Shown here in pieces: positions 1 to 8,692 of a stretch of 64,000 nt of DNA. How positions within the stretch are numbered: the first letter of the stretch is position 1; each line of letters begins with the position of its first letter. The notes beneath the pieces were generated by a model. That model searched no databases, was not told the origin of the DNA, and saw only the letters and a program-made list of their open reading frames with translations. The position numbers were made by a program, and so were the translations under genes. The stretch spans positions 124,001 to 188,000 of the forward strand of contig CAMKKZ010000003.1 of the NCBI GenBank assembly GCA_946413525.1, written 5' to 3'. The stretch is from an uncultured Oribacterium sp. (GTDB taxonomy: Bacteria; Bacillota; Clostridia; Lachnospirales; Lachnospiraceae).

Positions 1-2387
1 ACATCCTCGATATAAGACGCCACCTTCCCGCTGTTCTCCATAAAAGACGTCATCAGCGCGGCAAAAAATTCCAACGGATAATGCTTCTTCAAAAAAGCCG
101 TCTGGTAGGCGACCACCGCGTAGCAGGCCGCATGGGACTTGTTGAACGCGTACTTGGCAAAATCAATCATTTCATCATAAATATGATTCGCCGTTCCCTC
201 GCTGATCCCCCGGGAAACACAGCCCGGTATCCCCTTCTCCGGATTGCCATATACAAAGTTCCTGCGCTCCTCCTCCATAACGGAAGCCTTCTTTTTGGAC
301 ATGGCGCGCCGCACAATGTCCGACCTGCCCATGGAATAACCGGCCAGCTCCTGGACGATCTGCATGACCTGCTCCTGGTAGACAATACAGCCATAAGTCG
401 GGGCGAGTATGGGCTCCATCTCGGGGCAGTCGTAGCTTATCCCCGCGCTGTTCCTTTTTCCCTCGATATATTTCGGTATAAAGTCCATGGGGCCCGGGCG
501 GTACAGGGCCACGCCGGCAATGATATCCTCAAGGCCTCCCGGCTTCAGGCGTTTCATGAACGAGGTCATCCCGTCGGATTCAAGCTGGAACACTCCCGCG
601 CAGTCCCCGTCGGAAATCATTTCATAAACCGCCGGGTCGTCATAGCTCAAGAGGCCCTCCCCGGGATCCCCGCCGAAGTCCCTGGCCGCAGCCCGGACGG
701 CGTCCTTAATGACGGTCAGGGTACGGAGCCCCAGGAAATCCATTTTCAAAAGCCCCAGCTCTTCAAGCGTGGTCATGGTGAACTGGGTGGTGACCGCATT
801 ATCCACGCCCCGGCAAAGGGGAACCAGTTCCTCCACGGGCACGCCGGAAATGACTACGCCCGCGGCATGGGTGGATGTATGCCTGGGAAGCCCCTCCAGA
901 CGCCTGGCCATGTCGATAATGGTCTTTGTCTCCTCATCCTCCCCGTACATGCGCACAAGCTCCGGGCTGACCTCAAGCGCCTTGTCCAGCGTCATTCCGA
1001 GATCAGTAGGGATCATCTTTGCCAGCATGTCGCATTTCGCGTAGGAAACGTCCAGCACCCTTCCCACATCCCTGACCACGCCCCTCGCGGCCAGGGTGCC
1101 GAAGGTCACGATCTGGGCCACCTGAGAGAGCCCGTATTTCCTGGTCACATAATCTATGACCTCCTGCCGCCTTTCATATTCAAAATCCACATCAATATCC
1201 GGCATCGTCACGCGTTCAGGATTCAGGAAGCGTTCAAAAATCAAATTGTACCGGATCGGGTCCACATCCGTAATGCCGATGCAGTAGGCCACGAGGGAAC
1301 CCGCGGCGCTCCCCCTGCCCGGCCCCACCGAAATGTCATTGGTCTTCGCGAAATGAATATAATCCCAGACAATGAGGAAGTACTCCACGAAGCCCATGGA
1401 AGCGATGGTGCGAAGCTCGTAGTCAAGCCTGGCCCGGTGCTTCTCCGCGTCCTGTCCATAACGGGCCCGGAGGCCGTCAAGGCACAGCTTCTCAAGATAC
1501 TCCCCGGGCGTAAGGCCCCCGGGCGGCTCATATTTCGGAAGGTGGTAGTGGCCAAACTCAATATTCACATTGCACCGTTCCGCAATGCGCGCCGTATTGT
1601 CAATGGCCTCCTCCGCGTAAGGGAACAGTGCCCTCATCTCCTCCTCGGATTTAATGTAGAACTGCCCGCCCGGATAACGCATCCTATCCTCATCATGAAC
1701 CTTTTTGCCCGTCTGGAGGCACAGGAGGATATCGTGGGCCCTGGCATCCTCGGGCATGGTGTAATGGATGTCGTTGGTGGCCACCAGGGGGATCCCGGTT
1801 TCATTATGAAGGCGGACAATCCCCTGATTTGCCCTGGCCTGGTCCGGATAGCCATGATCCTGCAGCTCCAGAAAAAAGTTCCCTTCCCCGAAAATCTCCT
1901 GATAGCGAAGAGCTGCCTTCTTTGCCTCTTCGTACATCCCCCGGACAAGGTTCCTGGAAAGCTCCCCGGCAAGACAGGCAGAAAGCGCGATCAGCCCCTC
2001 ATGGAACTCCCGCAGGGTATCAAAATCCACCCTGGGCTTATAATAAAAGCCGTCCAGGAAGCCCCTGGAAACGATCTTCATCAGGTTGGCATATCCCCGG
2101 TCATTTTCAGCAAGCAGGACCAGGTGGTAATACCTGTCCTCCCCCTTTGCCGGCTCCCGGTCAAAACGGGAACCGGGAGTGAGGTAGATCTCACAGCCCA
2201 GAATCGGACGTATCCCCTGCGCCTTTGCCTCCTTATAAAAATCAATAACGCCGTACATAACCCCATGATCGGTAATGGCCATGGAATCCATTCCGAGCTC
2301 CTTTGCCCTCCCGATCATCTCCGGAATTTTGCCGGAACCATCCAGGAGGCTGTAGCACGTATGCACATGAAGATGCGTAAAAGCCAT
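1..2387 (-). CDS. dnaE: DNA polymerase III subunit alpha, 3' end beyond window
   Basis: Replicative DNA polymerase (DnaE class), acting in the cytosolic replisome. I translated the minus strand from the ATG at 2387, which follows AGGGGGA; the frame stays open to the window edge, giving 795 codons of a protein normally near 1150. The start MAFTHLHVHTCYSLLDG is the PHP domain. The palm catalytic motif PDIDVDFE lies at residues 396-403, with D397 and D399 matching the metal-binding aspartates of the family. The GPGRGSAAGS segment upstream and the FQLES segment downstream are also present. The C-terminal fingers, OB-fold and tau-binding regions are outside the window. A long open frame on the plus strand opposite this gene is a shadow. 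Confidence is high. Confidence 0.97.
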   Translation of the reverse strand, partial: MAFTHLHVHTCYSLLDGSGKIPEMIGRAKELGMDSMAITDHGVMYGVIDFYKEAKAQGIRPILGCEIYLTPGSRFDREPAKGEDRYYHLVLLAENDRGYANLMKIVSRGFLDGFYYKPRVDFDTLREFHEGLIALSACLAGELSRNLVRGMYEEAKKAALRYQEIFGEGNFFLELQDHGYPDQARANQGIVRLHNETGIPLVATNDIHYTMPEDARAHDILLCLQTGKKVHDEDRMRYPGGQFYIKSEEEMRALFPYAEEAIDNTARIAERCNVNIEFGHYHLPKYEPPGGLTPGEYLEKLCLDGLRARYGQDAEKHRARLDYELRTIASMGFVEYFLIVWDYIHFAKTNDISVGPGRGSAAGSLVAYCIGITDVDPIRYNLIFERFLNPERVTMPDIDVDFEYERRQEVIDYVTRKYGLSQVAQIVTFGTLAARGVVRDVGRVLDVSYAKCDMLAKMIPTDLGMTLDKALEVSPELVRMYGEDEETKTIIDMARRLEGLPRHTSTHAAGVVISGVPVEELVPLCRGVDNAVTTQFTMTTLEELGLLKMDFLGLRTLTVIKDAVRAAARDFGGDPGEGLLSYDDPAVYEMISDGDCAGVFQLESDGMTSFMKRLKPGGLEDIIAGVALYRPGPMDFIPKYIEGKRNSAGISYDCPEMEPILAPTYGCIVYQEQVMQIVQELAGYSMGRSDIVRRAMSKKKASVMEEERRNFVYGNPEKGIPGCVSRGISEGTANHIYDEMIDFAKYAFNKSHAACYAVVAYQTAFLKKHYPLEFFAALMTSFMENSGKVASYIED

Positions 2388-2456
2388 AAATCCCCCTAAT
2401 CTGTCGGTCAATCCACACCAGAATCAAGCTGGGAAAGCTTGATCCACACCAGACTC

Positions 2457-2604
2457 GCCGCGAGCCGCCGGTTGCCGCACGGCAACATTTTCCTTACGGC
2501 GGCTCTGCGAAAAATCGGGCAGGGAAGGATTTATCCGCACTCTGCCCGCCGCGAGCCGCCGGTTGCCGCACGGCAACTTCTTCCTTTCGGCGGCTCTGCG
2601 ATAA
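2457..2604. repeat. Two copies of a GC-rich hairpin repeat
   Basis: Two near-identical units of about 56 bp (2457-2512 and 2549-2604), each holding GCCGCCGGTTGCCGCACGGC and ending in CGGCGGCTCTGCGA. They lie in the dnaE-crh gap (2388-2743), in which I see no gene. Each unit can fold on itself because of the GCCGCCG/CGGCGGC arms. Confidence 0.7.
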
Positions 2605-2640
2605 CAAAAAAAGCCGCCTGCACTCGCTGCAAACGGCGCA
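2605..2640 (-). terminator. Rho-independent terminator after the crh-like gene
   Basis: Read on the minus strand, a GCCGTTTGC...GCAGGCGGC hairpin is followed by seven T. It lies about 100 bp downstream of the crh-like stop codon. The sequence just past the T run carries TTATCGCAG, the start of a palindrome that also follows other terminators in this window. Confidence 0.6.
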
Positions 2641-2743
2641 CAAGCCGAAGAATAACCCTGGTTCTAACTATGCATCAAGCATAGCCAGAACCGTATTTGA
2701 CGACTCCCGCAGGGAGTCCTTCCTTTTCCTATGTTGCCGCTGG

Positions 2744-3004
2744 CTACCGCCCGGAAGCAAGCAGGTACTCCCGTACCGCGGCAAATGCCTCTTCCTCGTC
2801 CGGGCCCTCTGCCGAAACCTCCACCGCTGTCCCGCTGTTCAGCCGCAGCGCCATCATGCCCATAATGGATTTCGCGTTCACCCGCCTTGAATCTTCAGTG
2901 ATATAAATTCTGGATTCATAACGGCTCGCCACCTGTACCAGCATGGCGACCGGAGATCCATCCGTGTTTTTAGGCAGGTTTACTACAACATTGTCTTTTT
3001 TCAT
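2744..3004 (-). CDS. Crh-like HPr paralogue lacking the phosphotransfer histidine
   Basis: 86 residues, the usual HPr length and fold. Position 15, which is the PEP-phosphorylated His in HPr, is Asp (NTDGSPVA), and Arg17 is Ser. The regulatory Ser46 context NAKSIMGMM is intact. This is the pattern of Crh, where residue 15 is also not His: a protein that can be phosphorylated by HPr kinase on Ser46 and act as a CcpA corepressor but cannot relay phosphate to sugar permeases. hprK itself lies 3.5 kb away on the same strand. The start ATG follows AAGGA and GGAG. The family is certain; the regulatory role is inference from residues. Confidence 0.88.
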   Translation of the reverse strand: MKKDNVVVNLPKNTDGSPVAMLVQVASRYESRIYITEDSRRVNAKSIMGMMALRLNSGTAVEVSAEGPDEEEAFAAVREYLLASGR

Positions 3005-3121
3005 ATCTCCATTCCTTGCCGGATAAGAATAAGCTTTCCGGACTTCCCATTCGCTTCATCAAGATAAATACTCAGTCAGAATCTCACGCCTGCCGCGAGG
3101 CAGTAAGAAAGGTAAGCCTTT

Positions 3122-3188
3122 TTCACTGCATTAGTGCCGCTGACACGTCACAAATTGGATGTTAATGCCTGCGGCATCAAGTCAAAAT
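3122..3188 (+). repeat. Partial leader-type repeat (family 3)
   Basis: Degenerate copy of a dispersed element containing GCCGCTGACACGTCACAAAT and ending AATGCCTGCGGCATCAAGTC. Its last eight bases, GTCAAAAT, are the target duplicated by the MITE-B insertion that follows. Unlike the other copies it does not face a start codon. Confidence 0.6.
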
Positions 3189-3352
3189 GTAACTATTCAG
3201 CACCCTCTGGATTTCCGAGAATTCCAAATGGAAAGCTTGCTTTTCATTTGGAATTCTCGGAAATCCAGAGGGCGGACAAGGCGCGGAGCGCCTCTGAACG
3301 CCCACATGAGCAGTCGCCAAAGGCGACTGCGAATAGGGTGCTGAATAGTTAC
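3189..3352. mobile_element. MITE-B copy 1, 164 bp, with 8-bp target duplication
   Basis: A 164-bp non-coding element with terminal inverted repeats GTAACTATTCAGCACCCT and AGGGTGCTGAATAGTTAC. Inside is a long hairpin (CTCTGGATTTCCGAGAATTC and its complement around AAGCTTGCTTTTC) and a second small one (GGCGCGGAGCGCC). It is flanked by GTCAAAAT at 3181-3188 and again at 3353-3360, a perfect target duplication. No transposase is encoded, so a trans-mobilised MITE is the best reading. Confidence 0.85.
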
Positions 3353-3376
3353 GTCAAAATATGAAAAGCAAGCCTT

Positions 3377-4081
3377 TCATGTCCGATGCTTCTTCAGATC
3401 CTGCGCTATTTTCGAAAGCTTCCTCAGCCTGTGGCTTGCGCCGCTCTTTGTAATCGGAGGATCGAAGCCGGCGGCAAGGTCGGAAATAGTGGCATCCGGA
3501 CGGGCAAGCCTCGCCTCAGCCATCTCCCGGAGTCCCTTTTCCAGGTTCTTAAGCCCTACAGTCTGGTCAATCAGGTGAATATCCTCGATCTGGCGCAGAC
3601 TGGCCGAAACCGTCCTCCCGATATTAGCCGTTTCAAAATTTACACGGCGGTTAACGTTGCCGCTTACTTCCTTCAGGATACGGACATTTTCAAAATACAG
3701 GAGACTTTGATGAGCCCCGATGATGTTCAGGACATCGCAGATTTCAGATGCTTCCTTGAGATAAACCACCGTATTCCTACCGCGCAGGATATGCTTAGGA
3801 CGAAGGTCAAAGGCCTCCAGCTCCCTGGAAAGCCTCTCCGCCTCCGCGGCGTCATGGCATGAAAACTCCAGATGGTAATCCTTTTCGGGATTACTCACGG
3901 AACCCGTGGAAAGAAAGCTGCGCCGTATTCTCTCCCTCATTTCCGCAGTGCGTTCGTCATCCTCCCACTGTTCCCCCGTCTGAATGCCGCAGACCATATT
4001 AATTGTTTTTTCATGTGCTGTAAAGTCTTTTTTTAAAACTTCATCCTTTACCATTCTGGAAAAAGAAGCCGCATTCTTCAT
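3377..4081 (-). CDS. whiA: WhiA-family DNA-binding protein, short form
   Basis: WhiA pairs a degenerate LAGLIDADG fold with a C-terminal helix-turn-helix and acts in division and metabolism control in Gram-positives. Here the second LAGLIDADG half (GSVSNPEKDYHLEF, VVYLKEASEICDVLNIIGAH, NRRVNFETANIGRTVSASLRQIEDI) and the HTH (ITKSGASHRLRKLSKIA) are clear. The protein is only 234 residues against about 310 usual, and roughly 80 N-terminal residues holding the first LAGLIDADG half are missing: residues 1-20 still look like the WhiA start, and the sequence then jumps to the second half. Its ATG overlaps the rapZ stop by four bases (ATGA), the usual rapZ-whiA coupling, so the start is sound and the shortening appears internal. 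Confidence 0.9.
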   Translation of the reverse strand: MKNAASFSRMVKDEVLKKDFTAHEKTINMVCGIQTGEQWEDDERTAEMRERIRRSFLSTGSVSNPEKDYHLEFSCHDAAEAERLSRELEAFDLRPKHILRGRNTVVYLKEASEICDVLNIIGAHQSLLYFENVRILKEVSGNVNRRVNFETANIGRTVSASLRQIEDIHLIDQTVGLKNLEKGLREMAEARLARPDATISDLAAGFDPPITKSGASHRLRKLSKIAQDLKKHRT

Positions 4082-4941
4082 CTTTCCGCATCCCTGTGGT
4101 CTATACCAAGGCCATATTCCGCTGTCTCAGCCAGCGCCTGATACAGAAGCTCGGCAATCGTCACCGACCTGTGCTTCCCGCCGGTGCAGCCAATGCCGAT
4201 AACCAGTTGGTTCTTCCCTTCTTCAATGTAATATGGGATCAGGAAGGAAAGCATGTCCACCAGCTTTCCGAGAAAGGTGTCCGCCACGCCCCCGCGCAGC
4301 ACATAATCCCTGACAGCCTGCTCCCTGCCGGTATGCCGCCTAAGTTCTGTCACATAATACGGGTTCGGAAGAAAACGGACATCAAAAAGCAGATCCGCGT
4401 CCTCCGGTATCCCATACTTGAAACCGAAGGAGACAATCGTCACCTGAAGGTTTTCGTACTGACGGTTCTTTTCAAATATATTCGAAAGCTGCCCCCTGAG
4501 CTCTTTGGTCAGCAGCCGGGACGTATCTATGATCACCTCGGCCCGATTGCGAAGCCAGAGAAGGTCGTCCCTTTCCTCGCTGATTCCCGTCTCCACCCGG
4601 CCATCCCTGGAAAGGGGATGCGCCCGCCTCGTCTCCTTAAAGCGCTTGATCAGCACCTCGTCGGAGGCATCCAGAAAAAGAATCTCGTAATGAATCTTCC
4701 CATGAATGTCCCACTCATCCAGAATTTCCTTCAAAAGCTTGAGTTCGCCTCCGGACCGGATGTCAATTCCCAAAGCCGCTTTCTCAATTTTTTCATTTCC
4801 CTCCGCGGCCAGCTCCGCAAACTTATCCACCAACGGAATGGGCAGATTATCCACACAGTAATATCCCATATCCTCCAGGGATTTCAGGGCCACCGTCTTT
4901 CCCGCCCCGCTCATGCCCGTCACAATCAGAAGCTTCCCCAT
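4078..4941 (-). CDS. rapZ: RapZ/YvcJ-type nucleotide-binding protein
   Basis: P-loop protein of the RapZ/YvcJ family. The Walker A GMSGAGKT is at the N-terminus, and the C-terminal domain carries the GIGCTGGKHRSV signature. In Escherichia coli RapZ is an RNA-binding adaptor controlling GlmZ; in Firmicutes the homologue is a nucleotide-binding protein with a less clear role. I place the start at the ATG at 4941 (MGKLLIVTG, 287 residues) because AAGGA lies seven bases upstream. The open frame continues 17 codons further only because it reads into a dispersed leader repeat. It overlaps whiA by four bases, so the two are translationally coupled. Confidence 0.95.
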   Translation of the reverse strand: MGKLLIVTGMSGAGKTVALKSLEDMGYYCVDNLPIPLVDKFAELAAEGNEKIEKAALGIDIRSGGELKLLKEILDEWDIHGKIHYEILFLDASDEVLIKRFKETRRAHPLSRDGRVETGISEERDDLLWLRNRAEVIIDTSRLLTKELRGQLSNIFEKNRQYENLQVTIVSFGFKYGIPEDADLLFDVRFLPNPYYVTELRRHTGREQAVRDYVLRGGVADTFLGKLVDMLSFLIPYYIEEGKNQLVIGIGCTGGKHRSVTIAELLYQALAETAEYGLGIDHRDAER

Positions 4942-4956
4942 ACTTTCATCCTTTGA

Positions 4957-5036
4957 CTTGATGCCGCAGGCATTGAGTCCCATTTGTGCCAATTCAGCGG
5001 CACAAATGAAGTATGAAAAGCTTGCTTTTCATACTT
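4957..5036 (-). repeat. Family 3 leader repeat upstream of rapZ
   Basis: Intact copy of the dispersed element: AAGTATGAAAAGC hairpin, CATTTGTGCCGC...GGCACAAATG hairpin, then ATGCCTGCGGCATCAAGTCA pointing at the rapZ start. The same order and orientation relative to a start codon recurs before smpB, the GG-leader peptide, the GHMP kinase and feoA. Confidence 0.75.
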
Positions 5037-5171
5037 TACCAATCTACAGCATCCTTTCGGTGCCCTTTTCACTCTTGGGCGCCTTTTTTCATTACAAGCC
5101 GTAATATTCCCGATGCCTTCCAACCGCAAGGCGTCCCGTCCAGACACCATCCTTATATTCAGGAAAATATT

Positions 5172-5365
5172 CCACCTGTACGGTTGAATGGCCTAAAGGC
5201 CATTCTGAATACCCCTAAATTCGCAAAACCGCCCGCTTCGCGTGCTTAAAGATTTGCTTCGCAAATCGTTTTGCTCATTTAGGGGTAGGTTGCTCATCCA
5301 AAGCGATATTTTGATTACGGTAAACCGTATCAAAATATCGCTTTGGATGGCAACCGTACAGGTGG
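5172..5365. mobile_element. MITE-A copy 1, 194 bp, with 8-bp target duplication
   Basis: A 194-bp element with inverted ends CCACCTGTACGGTTG and CAACCGTACAGGTGG. It contains three nested palindromes: GAATGGCCTAAAGGCCATTC, an ACCCCTAAAT/ATTTAGGGGT stem, and a 25-bp arm around ACGGTAAACCGT. AAAATATT flanks it on both sides (5164-5171 and 5366-5373). The right copy of the duplication supplies the last base of the murB stop codon, so insertion was exactly at the murB 3' end. No coding potential. Confidence 0.9.
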
Positions 5366-5372
5366 AAAATAT

Positions 5373-6251
5373 TCAGGAAAAATCGCCCCAGAATTTCACC
5401 TCCGGCTCCAGCCTGATCCCGGATTTTTCTTCCACAAGATCACGGACATGGCATATCAGTCCGTAAATGTCCCCTGCGCTGGCATTCCCTTCGTTAATGA
5501 TGAAGCCGCAATGCTTTTCAGAGACCTGGGCCCCTCCAAAGCGGCAGCCTTTCAGTCCTGCCTCTTCTATAAGGCGGCCCGCGAAATTTCCAGACGGCCT
5601 GCGGAAGGTAGAGCCTGCGGAGGCCTTGTCAAGAGGCTGTTTCTCCGCCCTCTTATCCCGAAATTCCCGCATTCTCTGCTGGATTTCCGAAGGCTCAGCC
5701 GGACTCAGCCGGAACGTGGCGGAAAGGACGATCCATCCGTTCTCCGGCACGGCGGAATGACGGTAGGAAAGGTCCAGCTCGCCGGCCGGAAGCTGTATTT
5801 CCTCCCCCTCCTTCGTCAATACCTCGCAGCATAGGAGCACATCCTTCATCTCGGTGCCATAAGCCCCCGCGTTCATAACAACCGCGCCCCCCACCGTTCC
5901 GGGAATTCCATGCAGAGCCTCCATGCCGGAAAGCCCCATCCGGGCCGCAAAGGACGCGACAGCGGAAAGGGAGGCCCCGGCCTCGGCCAGGATGCAGCTA
6001 TCCCCTCCACCCAAAAGACCGATAAAGTCAATCCCTTTCCCTATTTCTATAACCGTTTCTGCAATGCCCCTGTCGGAAACCAAAAGGTTCGTCCCATTTC
6101 CCAGAACACTGTAGCGGCTCCCCTCCCTCCGAAGGGAGCCCACAAGGGAAACCAGCTCCTCCCGGCTTTCCGGAATAATGTACACGGCGGCAGGTCCACC
6201 GGCGCGGAAGCTGGTATGCCGGCCCATATCTTCATTAATCAGCTTTTTCAT
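5373..6251 (-). CDS. murB: UDP-N-acetylenolpyruvoylglucosamine reductase
   Basis: Reduces UDP-GlcNAc-enolpyruvate to UDP-MurNAc with NADPH and FAD in cytosolic peptidoglycan precursor synthesis. The 292-residue length is normal. FAD-binding segments SVLGNGTNLLVSD and GIPGTVGGAVVMNAGAYG, the substrate-loop YRHS, the catalytic serine region SAGSTFRRP and the C-terminal LEPEVKFWG with the conserved Glu are all present. The ATG at 6251 has only a weak ribosome site. The stop codon abuts MITE-A. The gene lies between rapZ and hprK on the same strand, a common Firmicute order (hprK-murB-rapZ-whiA). Confidence 0.97.
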   Translation of the reverse strand: MKKLINEDMGRHTSFRAGGPAAVYIIPESREELVSLVGSLRREGSRYSVLGNGTNLLVSDRGIAETVIEIGKGIDFIGLLGGGDSCILAEAGASLSAVASFAARMGLSGMEALHGIPGTVGGAVVMNAGAYGTEMKDVLLCCEVLTKEGEEIQLPAGELDLSYRHSAVPENGWIVLSATFRLSPAEPSEIQQRMREFRDKRAEKQPLDKASAGSTFRRPSGNFAGRLIEEAGLKGCRFGGAQVSEKHCGFIINEGNASAGDIYGLICHVRDLVEEKSGIRLEPEVKFWGDFS

Positions 6252-6499
6252 GTTAATTATTCAGCTTTTCCCCGTTGATGATTCAATGTAATGGTTCACG
6301 CACCGGTCACATATCAAAACTCGTTTTGACCGGAACGGCAATTTCCAGATTGCTTCTTCGCCCCGAAAGGACGAGCGCTTTGCGCTGATTTAGTCATTCT
6401 GGATGACCCCGGACTGCTCCTTCACCCCGAAGGGGGCAAGCGCTTTGCGCTGATTTGGGTATCATGTTCCGCCGCCGGCCTTCCACTCCGCTCACGCCG
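6252..6499. other. hprK-murB gap with short direct repeat
   Basis: About 250 bp without a gene. It holds two copies of a CCCCGAA...GCGCTTTGCGCTGATTT unit (near 6361-6392 and 6424-6456). I see no clear promoter or terminator. Confidence 0.4.
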
Positions 6500-7435
6500 T
6501 CAGAGCTGCCTGCCGATATTCGCCGTAACCCTGTCATAAAGGACCTGTGCCGCGTTATAACCCATCTTCTTCGCGCGATTATTGACCGCCGCGCATTCCA
6601 CAATAATGGCCACATTCCGCCCCGGACGAATCGGTATGTCATAAGCGATGACCTTGTTTCCCAGGAACTCCATATAGTTGTCCTTCAGGCCCAGACGGTC
6701 ATAATTCTTGTCCTTCGACCACTCCTCCATACGTATGACCATATTGATCGTCTGCGTATCCTTGACGCATTCAACCCCGAAAATCTGTTTCACATCGATA
6801 ATGCCAATGCCCCGGAGCTCTATGAAATGCCTCGTGATCTCGGGAGCGCTGCCTACCAGCGATTCATCCGAAACCTTCCGAATTTCCACGACATCATCAG
6901 ATACGAGCCGATGCCCCCGCTTCAGGAGTTCCAAAGCGGATTCCGATTTTCCTATCCCGCTGTCGCCCATGATCAGGACGCCCTCGCCATAGACATCCAC
7001 AAGGACGCCATGCACTGAAATCATGGGAGCCAGCTTGACCCGCAGCCATCGAATAACCTCGCCCTCAAGGTCCGTCGTTTCCCTGTCGCTCGAAAGGCAC
7101 GGGATGCCCGCCTCGTTGCACGCGCTGATCATGCAGGAATCCGGTTCGATGCCCCGAGCATAAATAAAACAGGGAATGGGGTATTTCGTGATTTCCGCAT
7201 ATCTCGCCCTGCGCTGCGGCCTCTCCATCGTCATCAGATAAGATGTTTCGACGTTCCCTATAATCTGCACCCTCTCCGCGTCAAACTGATCAAAAAAACC
7301 AGTCAATTGGAGGGCCGGACGGTTCACATCCGGAATCTTGATAAATACATTGTCCGTATTAATATCCGGAGTCAGATTCACCAGGTTTTCCTTGTTGATC
7401 AGCTCACTTACACTGACCTTATCCTCCTTATCCAC
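6500..7435 (-). CDS. hprK: HPr kinase/phosphorylase
   Basis: Bifunctional enzyme that phosphorylates and dephosphorylates Ser46 of HPr/Crh and thereby sets carbon catabolite repression. 311 residues, the normal length. Walker A GDSGIGKS is at residues 157-164, the SVHG segment with the conserved His just before it, and the family signature ELRGIGIIDVKQIFG is complete. The start is a GTG at 7435 preceded by GGAGG. A Crh-like target lacking His15 is encoded at 2744-3004, so both the kinase and a regulatory-only substrate are in this cluster. Confidence 0.97.
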   Translation of the reverse strand: MDKEDKVSVSELINKENLVNLTPDINTDNVFIKIPDVNRPALQLTGFFDQFDAERVQIIGNVETSYLMTMERPQRRARYAEITKYPIPCFIYARGIEPDSCMISACNEAGIPCLSSDRETTDLEGEVIRWLRVKLAPMISVHGVLVDVYGEGVLIMGDSGIGKSESALELLKRGHRLVSDDVVEIRKVSDESLVGSAPEITRHFIELRGIGIIDVKQIFGVECVKDTQTINMVIRMEEWSKDKNYDRLGLKDNYMEFLGNKVIAYDIPIRPGRNVAIIVECAAVNNRAKKMGYNAAQVLYDRVTANIGRQL

Positions 7436-7629
7436 CTTTTGTCCTCCATTCTTGTCTTAGAATCCGCCTTTTCTCAAAAGGCTCCAACTGAGTCATGAAA
7501 TTTTCCTCTATTTTTCACAAGTATATTGGCAAGACGGAAAAAAAGCAATGGCAGATATTGTCGCGTTCAGACAAAATGTGCTATCATTAGCCAAAGGGAA
7601 AGGGTTGATCCCCAAATTCACGTGCATAG

Positions 7630-7770
7630 CCCGGATTTTTCCGCAGCACAGGGAATGCTGCGGAAAAATCCGAACAGAATATGCATGAAAGCATATTTTG
7701 TTCAGACGCATCCCTGTGGGATGCGCCAAATACGGTATAAACTGTGCCTGAAAGCATAGTTTATACCTGC
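7630..7770. repeat. Palindromic repeat block (family 4) upstream of murI
   Basis: Three palindromes in a row: CGGATTTTTCCGCAGC with its complement, CGCATCCCTGTGGGATGCG, and a GGTATAAACTGTGC/GCATAGTTTATACC arm. A closely related block lies at 23281-23475, and the CATCCCACAGGGATG core recurs near 32862 and 42590. The rest of 7436-7798 holds no gene. Confidence 0.65.
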
Positions 7771-7798
7771 ACTTTTAGTTTCGGCACAAGGAGTATTT

Positions 7799-8611
7799 AT
7801 GATTTCCAGGAATTCCCCCATTGGCGTATTCGATTCCGGAGTAGGCGGAATCAGCATACTCAAGGCCCTCCGCAAAGAGCTGCCCTGCGAGGACTTTATC
7901 TTCTATGGGGATAATGCCAATGCGCCCTATGGCGAAAAGGATGTGCTCACCATCCGCAGGCTCTCCGAGCAATGCTTCCTGTACCTGCGCCGCCATGACG
8001 TTAAAGCCACGGTCATTGCCTGCAACACGGCCACCTCTGCCGCCGCCGGCTATCTCCGGGAAAAATATCCGGATGACATTATTGTGGCCATGGAGCCTGC
8101 CGTCAAGCCAGCCTCGCGGCAAGACGGGGATCACCGCCCCTCCGTGCTGGTCATGGCCACCGAATCCACCCTTTCAGGGGAAAGGCTCAAAAAACTCGTG
8201 CATCTTCATGAAGACCATGCGGACATACATACCCTGCCCGCCCCCGGGCTGGTCCGTCTCGTGGAAGGGGGAAAACTGGAATCAAAGGAGCTTTCGGATT
8301 ATCTGAAGGAAATCCTCGCCCCCTACCGGCAGGACGGAGGGACGGGGCCCTCCATCCATATTGACAGCCTCGTTCTGGGCTGCACGCATTTCCCCTTTGC
8401 AAGAAAGCAGATACGGGAAGCCCTGGGATACAGTCCTGTTTTTTATGACGGGGCGGAGGGCACCGCGAAGGAAACAAGGCGACGCCTTGCGCAAAAAGAT
8501 CTTCTCTCCCCCTCCGAAAAAGAAGGAACGGCCGCCCTGCACAGCAGCCGGCACACTGAAGAGGAGATGTCGCTGATGAAACGCCTTTGGGAAAGCAGCC
8601 TTGACCCCTGA
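7799..8611 (+). CDS. murI: Glutamate racemase
   Basis: Interconverts L- and D-glutamate to supply D-Glu for peptidoglycan. 270 residues, typical. The two catalytic cysteines lie in the conserved contexts VIACNTATSAAA and LVLGCTHFPF. The N-terminal IGVFDSGVGG motif and YGDNANAPYG are also intact. The ATG follows AAGGAG at seven bases. It is transcribed alone on the plus strand between hprK and the ABC pair; the upstream 160 bp is filled by a palindromic repeat block that may carry its leader. Confidence 0.97.
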   Translation: MISRNSPIGVFDSGVGGISILKALRKELPCEDFIFYGDNANAPYGEKDVLTIRRLSEQCFLYLRRHDVKATVIACNTATSAAAGYLREKYPDDIIVAMEPAVKPASRQDGDHRPSVLVMATESTLSGERLKKLVHLHEDHADIHTLPAPGLVRLVEGGKLESKELSDYLKEILAPYRQDGGTGPSIHIDSLVLGCTHFPFARKQIREALGYSPVFYDGAEGTAKETRRRLAQKDLLSPSEKEGTAALHSSRHTEEEMSLMKRLWESSLDP

Positions 8612-8692
8612 CACAGCTTAGCCCCAGGGATGATTCCGCAATCCAAAAAACAGAATTCAGAAGAATTCCGCAGCAGCTTCCTGTTGCCAGGC

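Noticed and set aside
81-2399. A 772-codon open frame on the plus strand
   Set aside because: It is antisense to dnaE. Its translation has no recognisable domain, while the minus strand encodes a canonical DnaE.
5059-5091. Plus-strand terminator GGTGCCC...GGGCGCC followed by six T
   Set aside because: The shape is right, but no plus-strand gene lies upstream, so it has no transcript to end; I left it out of the feature list.
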